NCBI GenBank assembly: GCA_013813675.1
Contig: JACCRH010000441.1
Span: 1 to 12,186, forward strand
DNA from: Gemmatimonadales bacterium
GTDB lineage: Bacteria; Gemmatimonadota; Gemmatimonadetes; Gemmatimonadales; GWC2-71-9
Reading direction: 5' to 3'
Length of the DNA stretch: 12,186 nt
A model generated the notes under the pieces. The model had not been told where the DNA came from. It saw only the letters and a list, made by a program, of their open reading frames with translations, and did not search any database. Each line of letters starts with the position of its first letter. Within the stretch, counting starts at the first letter, position 1. Shown here piece by piece: positions 1 to 6,438 of this stretch. The position numbers were made by a program, and so were the translations under genes.

Positions 1-2
1 AG

Positions 3-1184
3 CGGGTCGACCGCAGTATGGCCCGGCTGCTCGGCCTGGGGGAAGGCGAGGTAGTCGAAAGCTATGAACAGTTTCGCGAGCACATTCATCCCGAGGACCG
101 CGCCAGGGTGGATGCCGCTTTCGGCTAAGAGCGCCTCGGCCCCAGCGATCCGAGCAGCGCCGACCTGCGGCAGATCCGCCGTGCCGCGGGGCGGGCCGCC
201 ACCATTACCGGCCAGCTGCTCGCCTTCAGCCGGAGGCAGATTCTCCGGCCCCAAGTACTGGATCTGAACCGCCTGGCTCAGAATCTGGAGCCGATGCTGC
301 GGCAGGTCCTCGGAGAAGACAAGCTTTATTCGGCCGACCTCGCCCCTGATCTCAGTGCGGTCCGCGCGGACCCCGGTCAGTTGGAGCAGGTTCTGATCAA
401 CCTGGCGCTCAACGCCCGTGACGCGTTGACGACTGGGGGAGCGCTGAAGGTCCGAACCAGCAACATGGTGATCCCCCGGCCCGAAGACGATGCAGCTGCC
501 CTGGAGGGTCCCCCTCCCGGCAATTATGTGGTTCTGGAAGTGATCGACACGGGTCACGGCATGGATCCCGCCACCCGCGCGCGAGTCTTCGAGCCATTTT
601 TCACCACCAAACCGGTGGGACAGGGCACCGGGCTCGGGCTCGCTACAGTGTTCGGCATCGTGCGGCAGAGCGGCGGCTCCATTGGGGTCGAGAGCGCACC
701 AGGAGAAGGAACTACCTTCCGCATCTTCTTCCCCGAATTGCCCGCGTCCGCGGTGCAACCGGCTCTCAGGTCGCGTGGATCGGTAGAGGCGGGTAGCGGG
801 ACGGTGCTGCTGGTGGAAGACGAAGACCTGGTGCGCGAGTTCGCCTGCCGGTACCTGGAGGCCCACGGCTACCGGTGTCTCCCCGCGAGGAATGGCCGGA
901 AGGCCCTCGACATCGTGCGGGAATCCGGACCCATGATCGCCGCCATTGTGACCGACGTCGTGATGCCGATTATGGGGGGACGGGAGCTCAGCCAGCGGGT
1001 GGCCGAGCTGTGCCCCGATATTCCCGTTCTGCACATCAGCGCCTATACCGACGACCAAGTGGTGCGAATGGGCCTGATGGAGGCCGGGGCGCCGTTCCTT
1101 CACAAACCCTTCACTCCCGAAAGCCTGGGGAGAAAGCTGCACGAGTTGCTGGCGCCAACCGCGGCCGGGCCCAACCATCCCTGA
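3..1184 (+). pseudogene. Broken hybrid histidine kinase (PAS fragment, stop, then HATPase and receiver)
   Basis: The frame starting at base 3 is open from the window edge and encodes the end half of a PAS fold (short motif HPEDRARV), then meets TAA at 126-128. The same frame continues immediately with ERLGPSDPSSADLRQIRRAA and QLLAFSRRQ, which is the second helix of a HisKA dimerisation domain, followed by HATPase_c and a response-regulator receiver. Normally the rest of PAS and the first HisKA helix with the H-box histidine lie between these parts; here both are absent. The frame is the same on both sides, so the simplest reading is an internal deletion whose junction created the stop. The upstream part of the gene lies outside the window. 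Family knowledge: without the histidine, autophosphorylation and relay to the receiver cannot occur in the usual way. An assembly error at the junction is the alternative. Confidence 0.7.
294..1184 (+). CDS. Residual HATPase_c plus receiver protein (3' part of hybrid histidine kinase)
   Basis: This is the longest ATG-initiated part of the broken kinase, 296 residues. HATPase_c spans about residues 20-147: N-box asparagines N36 and N40 in LINLALNARDAL, G1 box DTGHG at 85-89, F-box FEPFFTTKP near 99-107, and G2 box GQGTGLGLA at 109-117. The receiver covers about 168-287, with acidic residues E175-D176, phospho-acceptor D221 in TDVVMP, S249 in HISAYT and K271 in HKPF. All expected ATP-binding and receiver residues are present, but no HisKA histidine precedes them. 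A GGAG at 287-290 lies only 3 bases before ATG 294, within codons conserved for other reasons, so true initiation here is uncertain. If expressed, it could bind ATP and the receiver could be phosphorylated by another kinase. It may equally be decaying. Confidence 0.6.
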   Translation: MLRQVLGEDKLYSADLAPDLSAVRADPGQLEQVLINLALNARDALTTGGALKVRTSNMVIPRPEDDAAALEGPPPGNYVVLEVIDTGHGMDPATRARVFEPFFTTKPVGQGTGLGLATVFGIVRQSGGSIGVESAPGEGTTFRIFFPELPASAVQPALRSRGSVEAGSGTVLLVEDEDLVREFACRYLEAHGYRCLPARNGRKALDIVRESGPMIAAIVTDVVMPIMGGRELSQRVAELCPDIPVLHISAYTDDQVVRMGLMEAGAPFLHKPFTPESLGRKLHELLAPTAAGPNHP

Positions 1185-1244
1185 CCGCCCGCCCGGCACG
1201 ATCCCCTGAATGGCAGTTAACCATTTACCACATAAACAGTTAGC

Positions 1245-1277
1245 AAGGAGGCTGGAGCCTCGTGCAGACTGTTGCAC
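1245..1277 (+). promoter_or_regulatory. Strong Shine-Dalgarno with two tandem hairpins in the kinase leader
   Basis: AAGGAGG at 1245-1251 is a near-perfect ribosome-binding sequence. It overlaps an inverted repeat, GAGGC-TGGA-GCCTC at 1249-1262, so folding would hide part of it. A second inverted repeat, GTGCA-GACTGT-TGCAC, follows at 1262-1277. There is no T-run, so this is not an ordinary intrinsic terminator for the upstream gene. The structures are short and could be chance at this GC content. Confidence 0.3.
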
Positions 1278-1324
1278 TGACCCCGTCCAATTGCGCCATC
1301 CCCCACCGGGCGTCAAATTTGTAG
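1262..1324 (+). CDS. Possible 20-codon leader ORF
   Basis: GTG at 1262 opens a 20-codon frame ending in TAG at 1322-1324. It sits 10 bases after AAGGAGG and 4 bases after a second GGAG (1254-1257). The translated peptide, MQTVALTPSNCAIPHRASNL, has no run of a single amino acid that would suggest attenuation and matches nothing I recognise. The gene downstream (the Ser/Thr kinase) lacks a clear ribosome-binding site, so this small frame has the best initiation signal in the leader. It could be a translated leader or a chance ORF. Confidence 0.2.
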   Translation: MQTVALTPSNCAIPHRASNL

Positions 1325-1331
1325 GTCGGGA

Positions 1332-1347
1332 CTTCGACCCTTCGACC
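1332..1347 (+). repeat. Tandem 8-bp direct repeat CTTCGACC x2
   Basis: CTTCGACC occurs twice head-to-tail at 1332-1339 and 1340-1347, ending two bases before the kinase start codon, where a Shine-Dalgarno sequence would normally lie. It could be a protein-binding site or a slippage duplication. Confidence 0.5.
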
Positions 1348-1349
1348 AC

Positions 1350-4037
1350 GTGATGACAACGACGCTCACCTGTCTCAACTGCGGCGAAGAAGTCCGTCTC
1401 GCGGACCGCTTCTGCTCGAGGTGCGGTGACGAGCTCGCGCTGAGCTCGCAACCCACCGCGTTGCTGAAGAGCGAAGCGCATCCGGATGACGACCCGGACT
1501 CGCCCTGGGCCGAAGTGGTCCAACGGCTGCGCCGGGCCACGCTAGGCGAGTTCGAGATCGGTCGGGAGCTGGGCCGCGGCGGCATGGCGGCCGTTTTCCT
1601 GGCGCACGAGGTCTCCCTCGACCGGAAGGTCGCCATCAAGGTCATGTCGCCCGGCCTGCTCATGGGCGACGGGATGATCGACCGCTTCAAGCGCGAGGCG
1701 ATCACCATCGCGCATCTGAATCACCCCAACATCGTCTCCTGTTATTCCGTGCGGCAGGCGGCCGGCCTGCACTTCTTCGTCATGCGGTACATTCGTGGCC
1801 GCTCCCTCGACCAGGTGATCCACGAGGCCGGCCGGCTGCCCCTGCCGATCGCCCGCTCGATTCTCTGCCAGGTGGGCTCCGCGCTCACCTATGCCCACCG
1901 CTCGCGAGTGGTGCACCGCGACATCAAGCCCGCCAACATCCTGGTCGATGAGGACGGGAACGCCGTGGTCACCGATTTCGGCATCGCCAAGGTGGCGGCG
2001 CTTCCTGGCCAGACCCATAGCGGCGCCCTGGTCGGCACCCCGGCATACATGAGTCCCGAGCAGTGCAGCGGATCCGAGGTCTCCGGCGCATCCGATCAGT
2101 ATGCCCTGGGCGCGGTGGCCTACGAGATGGTCACCGGCGTGGCGCCGTTCACCGGCTCCAGCTTGACCGTGATGCAGGCGCAGGTCGAACAGCCGCCGCT
2201 GCCGATCCGCGACCGCTTTCCCGACTGTCCGGCGGAGCTCGAGGCCGCGATCTTCCGGATGCTGGCCAAGGATCCCGCCGACCGCTTCCCCAATATGGCG
2301 GAGGCCAAGGCGAGCCTGGGCGCCGTACCGCTGATGGAAGACGACCCGCTGCTGGCCGAGCTCTGCCGCCTGGTGGCGGTCGCCGCTCCGCCATCACCGT
2401 CCTCTGAAGCCGCGGTTCCCGCCAGCCCCGCGCCTTCCATGAAGTCCTCCGTCGCGGCGCGCTCCACCCGAGCGGGCCGCGCCCGAAGCATCGTCATTCT
2501 GCCGCCCCCCGCCGAGCTCGCCGTGGGCGATAGCTTCGCGTTGGTCACACTCGTGAAGGGCGAGCGCGGTGTTCCGCTCATCGGCCGGCCGGTGGAGTGG
2601 ACGACCGACGCTCCCCACGTGCTCCATCTCGATCTCGTCCGGAAGACCGCCACGGCCCTCGCGCCCGGCTCGGCGCTGCTCACCGCGAGCTGCGACGGCG
2701 TCGAGGCCGGTGTCCCGGTCCGGGTGCCCCCGGCGATGGTGGCACTGTTCGGCCCCGAGGAGGAACACCCGGCCGCCGCCATCCAGATGTCGACACCGCC
2801 GCGGTCAGTGAGAGCCGGCGACTCCTTCATTCTGACCGCGACTCCCCTCGATCACTTCGGTCAGACGCTCCCTGAACTTGGCGTTCTGTGGAGCACCAGT
2901 GACGTCCAGGTGGCCGTGGTCACAGCCGAAGGGTGGGTAGCGGCGCTGGGCCGGGGGCAGGTCACCCTGACGGCAACGCGGGGAGCGGCCAGCGGCTCGG
3001 TCACCATCAACGTGGAGCAGGCGATCCCGGTGGCCAGGCCACCGAGAGCTCAAGCTCCCCCTTCCCCGTCGGTGCAGCCGGGACCCGCCCATCGGTCGAG
3101 CTGGCGGCGTCGGGGCGCTCGCTCTCGCCGGACCTTGGTGCAGGGAACGGCCGGGCTTGCCGCGGTGGTGGCGGCCCTCTGGCTCTTCGGCGGGCTGCGG
3201 GATTTCTGGCGGGACAGCGGACAGCCCGACGCGCTGGCCCAGGAGCGGGGCCGCGCCCTGCCTGCATCGCCCGAGTCCGAACCCGCCGAGTCGAGTGCGC
3301 CGACCAACCCCGGGGCGAGCATGTCACCCGCGGCGGCGCCGGCCGGGGCAGCGCCTCGCCTTCCCCGACCCGTCCCAGCCAGGCCGGCACCGGCATCGTC
3401 ATCGGTGACGAGTGCCGGCCCGCTCTCCTTGGCGGACACGGCCACGCCGTCCCCCGTCGCGCCGCGCGACCCGGGTGCGTCGGCGAACCATACGCTGGAG
3501 CAGCCGGGGACGCTGGCGGACACCTCGGGCTACGTGCCATTGGAGTCCGAGCTCCAACCGGAAGGCGTGCACCGGGAGACCGCGGCGGCGCCCCCCGCCC
3601 CGACCTCAGTGGCTCCCGCTCCGGCCAGGGGTGCGTCGGGGGCGACCCGGGAACGAACTGCTCCGGTCGATCTTCGTGAGCTGGAGTCCACGATTCGAGA
3701 GGGTATCGACCAGTGTTACGGGGCGGTGCGGTCCAAGGACCTGGACCGTCTGGCGGAGATGTACCAGCCCAAGACCTACGCCGACGAAGAGAAGTTGAAG
3801 CGGATGACCCGGATTCTTCGGACCGAGCCATGGAAGGCCGTCGTCGGGCGGCGGGTAAACGGCGCGAAGGAAATCGGGGCCACCGCGGCGGCCGCCGAGT
3901 TCAGCTTCCGTCTGGCATGGAGAGACGCACTCGGCGGGCGGCTCAGCAGTCAGCCGATCTTCCGGGCGGAGTTCATTCAGAACCCCGACGGCTGGGCGAT
4001 GTCGAGCTGCCGAATCGTCGGGTCGCCCAAGCTGTGA
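1350..4037 (+). CDS. Membrane Ser/Thr protein kinase with zinc ribbon, Ig-like repeats and NTF2-like C-terminus
   Basis: An 895-residue Hanks-type kinase that phosphorylates protein Ser/Thr. Order: zinc ribbon with C8, C11, C22, C25; kinase domain about 65-327 with glycine loop GRGGMAAVF, K97 (VAIK), E116, H189-R190-D191, N196, D209-F210-G211 and activation-segment GTPAYMSPEQ, all catalytic residues present; two BIG2-like Ig folds at about 380-458 and 478-556; a basic stretch at 582-594; one membrane helix at about 597-616; a Pro/Ala/Ser-rich linker to about 765; and a C-terminal SnoaL/NTF2-like domain at about 770-895. By the positive-inside rule the kinase and Ig repeats are cytoplasmic and the NTF2-like domain is outside. 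GTG 1350 and the adjacent ATG 1353 are both possible starts; numbering is from 1350. No clear Shine-Dalgarno precedes either. The 3' end overlaps the minus-strand gene by 61 bp. The substrates are unknown. Confidence 0.93.
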   Translation: MMTTTLTCLNCGEEVRLADRFCSRCGDELALSSQPTALLKSEAHPDDDPDSPWAEVVQRLRRATLGEFEIGRELGRGGMAAVFLAHEVSLDRKVAIKVMSPGLLMGDGMIDRFKREAITIAHLNHPNIVSCYSVRQAAGLHFFVMRYIRGRSLDQVIHEAGRLPLPIARSILCQVGSALTYAHRSRVVHRDIKPANILVDEDGNAVVTDFGIAKVAALPGQTHSGALVGTPAYMSPEQCSGSEVSGASDQYALGAVAYEMVTGVAPFTGSSLTVMQAQVEQPPLPIRDRFPDCPAELEAAIFRMLAKDPADRFPNMAEAKASLGAVPLMEDDPLLAELCRLVAVAAPPSPSSEAAVPASPAPSMKSSVAARSTRAGRARSIVILPPPAELAVGDSFALVTLVKGERGVPLIGRPVEWTTDAPHVLHLDLVRKTATALAPGSALLTASCDGVEAGVPVRVPPAMVALFGPEEEHPAAAIQMSTPPRSVRAGDSFILTATPLDHFGQTLPELGVLWSTSDVQVAVVTAEGWVAALGRGQVTLTATRGAASGSVTINVEQAIPVARPPRAQAPPSPSVQPGPAHRSSWRRRGARSRRTLVQGTAGLAAVVAALWLFGGLRDFWRDSGQPDALAQERGRALPASPESEPAESSAPTNPGASMSPAAAPAGAAPRLPRPVPARPAPASSSVTSAGPLSLADTATPSPVAPRDPGASANHTLEQPGTLADTSGYVPLESELQPEGVHRETAAAPPAPTSVAPAPARGASGATRERTAPVDLRELESTIREGIDQCYGAVRSKDLDRLAEMYQPKTYADEEKLKRMTRILRTEPWKAVVGRRVNGAKEIGATAAAAEFSFRLAWRDALGGRLSSQPIFRAEFIQNPDGWAMSSCRIVGSPKL

Positions 4038-4438
4038 GTGGGTCCTTCCCGCACCTCGACGATCCCGGTTCGCTCGTACACGATGAGCTGTAGCCCGGCT
4101 TCCGGCGAGCCCAGCTCCGCGAACGACACCACCAGCCGCCGGCGTGGCGCGCTCCCCCGAACCTCGTAGGCCACGCGGCCTCGACCCAGCCGGCGCCGGC
4201 CTTCAGCGGCCAACGTGAGGCAACCCTCCACGCCGCCCTGGCGGGGATGGCTGGCGAATCGGACGAATCCGTCGGTCGACAGGTCGAAGCGGTCGTACTG
4301 CACCCCGCATCGCTCGAACTCGAAGCCCACGGGCAAGCTTCCCGTGGTATCGTGCTCATTCAGGGCCACCGGGTTGGCCGTGGCATCCGGCTCGGGCACC
4401 GCGGTGGTCAACGAGGGGACTAAGGAGACGGTCGGCAT
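3977..4438 (-). CDS. Small beta-sandwich protein resembling the nidogen-like/'SSNGF' domain of surface proteins
   Basis: A 153-residue protein. Residues 34-61 (GSLPVGFEF, then VQYDRFDLSTDGFVRF) follow the pattern seen in extracellular beta domains of the form LPFxFxFYGxxYxxxxVSSNGFLxF. Residues 87-108 (RVAYEVRGSAPRRRLVVSF) and 115-131 (GLQLIVYERTGIVEVRE) match the later strands, where an APNRRFVVEW-like strand is followed by a FQVVLYE strand and an acidic/aromatic end. The fit across three separated blocks argues that the gene is real and not an antisense shadow. GGAG at 4444-4447 sits 5 bases before ATG 4438, and TAG at 4478-4480 closes the frame upstream, so no longer N-terminus exists. There is no signal peptide, although relatives of this domain are usually secreted. 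The central WDDL-like segment is replaced by an Arg/Gly-rich stretch at 64-86. It is convergent with the kinase and divergent from the BTAD regulator. It may be a relic of a larger surface protein. Confidence 0.6.
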   Translation of the reverse strand: MPTVSLVPSLTTAVPEPDATANPVALNEHDTTGSLPVGFEFERCGVQYDRFDLSTDGFVRFASHPRQGGVEGCLTLAAEGRRRLGRGRVAYEVRGSAPRRRLVVSFAELGSPEAGLQLIVYERTGIVEVREGPTHSLGDPTIRQLDIAQPSGF

Positions 4439-4443
4439 GCTGG

Positions 4444-4447
4444 CTCC
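4444..4447 (-). promoter_or_regulatory. Ribosome-binding site that fixes the minus-strand start
   Basis: Read on the minus strand, GGAG is followed by CCAGC and then ATG at 4438. The 5-base spacing is good and supports this ATG as the true start of the small beta-sandwich gene. Confidence 0.5.
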
Positions 4448-4471
4448 AGGTTGCTCGGCAAGGCGTCGTGG

Positions 4472-4496
4472 TCGGGCCTATCGTGGCCTCTCCCGA
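4472..4496. promoter_or_regulatory. Dyad symmetry in the divergent intergenic region (candidate operator)
   Basis: The 84 bp between the divergent starts (4439-4522) holds TCGGG at 4472-4476 paired with CCCGA at 4492-4496, with GGCC at 4475-4478 and again at 4485-4488 inside. The dyad is imperfect, with a 3-base bulge. It lies where a regulator could control both genes, possibly the BTAD protein itself. I found no convincing -35/-10 pair in either direction, so promoter positions are not called. Confidence 0.25.
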
Positions 4497-4522
4497 TCAA
4501 GCCGACGTCAAGTGAGTGCCAG

Positions 4523-6433
4523 GTGATCCTCTGCCGCACCCTGGGGCCGGTTGATGTGAGTGTGGATGGCGGCCCCGCGCCTCCCGACCTGCTCTGGCGG
4601 AAGCACCTGGCACTGCTGCTCTATCTCGCTCGGTCGCCCCGCAGAGTCCGCAGCCGGGACCAGCTCGTCGGCCTGCTCTGGGGCGACCGTACGGAGGTGG
4701 CGGCCCGCCACTCGCTGAGCGAGGCGCTGCGGGTCATTCGGCGGCACGCGGGGGACAACTCGGTGGAGACCACGGGCGGGCAGGTCCGCCTCGCCGCTGG
4801 GGTGGTGGAGGTGGATGTGGATCAACTGGAGACTCTGGCGGCCGCGGAGCAATGGGAGGCGGCGGCGGAGCTGATCGCCGGGGAGTTCCTCGAGGGATTC
4901 GCGGTTCCCGGGGCCTCCGAGTTCGAGGATTGGCTCGCCGCCGAGCGGAACCTCTGGCGCCGCCAGGGAGTCGACGTCCTGGTGCGTGGCTCCGAGGCGC
5001 TGGCCCAGACCGGCAGGATACAGGACGCCTCCTCCCTCGCCGCGCGAGCGCTGGCGCTGGAGCCGACGTCCGAGCGCGCGTTCGGCGCCACCCTCCGCTG
5101 CATGTCGCTCACCGGCGACCGGGCGGGAGCGCTCGAGCTGTTCGATCGCTTTCGGGCACGCCTGGCGGCGGAGGCGGGAACCGAGCCCGCGGAGGAGACC
5201 CGGGAGCTGGTGGAGCGGGTGCGCCGTGAGCGGGGAGTGCGCCCCGAGGCGACCGGCTCCTGGCCCGACGGCGAGCCTGTCGTGAGGCCGCCCTTGGAAG
5301 GCCGCGCCGGGGAGTTGGGACGCCTCTTGGCCGCCGTCGCCCGATCCGCCCAGGAACGCCGGCCGTCCTTGCTGGTGCTGGAGGGCGAATCGGGGGTGGG
5401 AAAAACCCGGTTGCTGGAGGAGGTGCTGGCGCGCCTTCGACTCGACGGCCTCGCCGTCGCCGCGGCGAGGGCGGTCGAGGGGGATCGCGCCGAGGAGTGG
5501 AGCGGACTCGTGGCCCTCGCCCGCGGAGGTTTGCTCGATGCGCCGGGCATCGGGGCAACCTCGCCCGAGGCGCTCGCCGCCTTTGCCGCGGTGCTGCCCG
5601 AGTGGCGCGAGCGATTCCGCGGCATACCGCTGGATTCCGCCCGCCCCCTGGCTCGGGCTCTGACGGAGGCGGTGGCCGCGGCGGCGGAGGACCGGCCCGT
5701 TGTCCTCGCGCTGGACGACGCTCAGTGGCTGGACCACGATTCGGCCTCCGCGATCGGGGCCATCCTTCGCGATCTCTCGGGCGCTTCTCTGACGGTCATC
5801 CTGGTGATCGTGCCGCATCCCGCACGGCCCGAACTGGACGAGCTCCGCTCCAGGATCGGCCGCGATCTGAATGGCGAGGCGATCCGTCTCCGTCCGCTGG
5901 ACCGGGCGGCGCTGCGGCGCCTGGCGGAGCGGATGTTGCCCGGGTACGAGCCGGTGGCGATCGATCGAGTCACCCGCCGGGTGGCCACCGATTCCGCGGG
6001 AATGCCGCTGTTGGCGGTGGAGCTGCTCCGGGCAGTGACCCTGGGCCTCGACCTTGGCACCATCTCCGAGGCCTGGCCGGCGCCCTTGCGCACCCTGGAC
6101 CAGACCTTACCCGGCGAGCTGCCGGACGCGGTGGTGGCCGCGATCCGCATCGGTTTCCGGCGGCTGAGTCCGCCGGCTCAGCGGGTGCTGGCGGCGGCGG
6201 CCGTGCTCGGCGACCTGGTCCCCGCCCCGGTGCTGGAGCGCGCGGTGTCGCTCGGTCCGGACGACACCGCGATCGCGCTCGACGAGCTGGAGTGGCACCG
6301 CTGGCTGGTGGCGGAGCCGCGGGGCTATTCGTTCGTAGCCCGGATCGTGCGCCGGGTGATCGAGCGCGACATGGTGACCGCGGGCCAGCGCCAGCGCGTG
6401 CTGGTGGCCACGGGACGGGGCGAATTAGATTGA
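4523..6433 (+). CDS. BTAD-family transcriptional regulator with AAA ATPase domain (SARP/AfsR-like)
   Basis: A 636-residue regulator when read from GTG 4523, which gives MILCRTLGPVDV, the usual beta-strand opening of this family. The open frame extends to ATG 4451, but residues before GTG 4523 look unconserved. Residues 1-92 form an OmpR/PhoB-type winged helix (HLALLLYLARSP, SRDQLVGLLWGD, SLSEALRVIRRH). Residues 98-236 are the TPR-like bacterial transcriptional activator domain (FLEGFAVPG, FEDWLAAER, ALALEPTSERA, DRAGALELFDRF). An AAA/AfsR-type ATPase starts near 258 (LEGRAGELGRLL), with Walker A GESGVGKT at 288-295 and Walker B VVLALDDAQW from 393. The C-terminus ends without a long TPR sensor region. 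Family knowledge: such proteins bind direct repeats near promoters and activate nearby pathways. Only 5 bp separate its stop from the sulfotransferase, so the two are probably one transcript. Its direct targets are unknown. Confidence 0.9.
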   Translation: MILCRTLGPVDVSVDGGPAPPDLLWRKHLALLLYLARSPRRVRSRDQLVGLLWGDRTEVAARHSLSEALRVIRRHAGDNSVETTGGQVRLAAGVVEVDVDQLETLAAAEQWEAAAELIAGEFLEGFAVPGASEFEDWLAAERNLWRRQGVDVLVRGSEALAQTGRIQDASSLAARALALEPTSERAFGATLRCMSLTGDRAGALELFDRFRARLAAEAGTEPAEETRELVERVRRERGVRPEATGSWPDGEPVVRPPLEGRAGELGRLLAAVARSAQERRPSLLVLEGESGVGKTRLLEEVLARLRLDGLAVAAARAVEGDRAEEWSGLVALARGGLLDAPGIGATSPEALAAFAAVLPEWRERFRGIPLDSARPLARALTEAVAAAAEDRPVVLALDDAQWLDHDSASAIGAILRDLSGASLTVILVIVPHPARPELDELRSRIGRDLNGEAIRLRPLDRAALRRLAERMLPGYEPVAIDRVTRRVATDSAGMPLLAVELLRAVTLGLDLGTISEAWPAPLRTLDQTLPGELPDAVVAAIRIGFRRLSPPAQRVLAAAAVLGDLVPAPVLERAVSLGPDDTAIALDELEWHRWLVAEPRGYSFVARIVRRVIERDMVTAGQRQRVLVATGRGELD

Positions 6434-6438
6434 CCGGC

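Noticed and set aside
64..267. 67-codon ORF spanning the stop of the histidine kinase fragment
   Set aside because: It is in another frame from the PAS and HisKA remnants, which carry recognisable family motifs through this stretch, and its translation is low-complexity.
3007..3831. 274-codon minus-strand ORF opposite the kinase linker
   Set aside because: It is a shadow of the Pro/Ala/Ser-rich linker and contains mainly Pro, Arg, Gly and Ser.
4508..5818. 436-codon minus-strand ORF antisense to the BTAD regulator
   Set aside because: High GC leaves long open frames opposite real genes; the translation is Gln/Arg/Gly-rich with no recognisable domain.
5497..6438. N-terminal 314-codon extension of the sulfotransferase frame
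   Set aside because: It lies fully inside the BTAD regulator in another frame and is Gly/Arg/Ala-rich; the sulfotransferase fold begins at ATG 6439.
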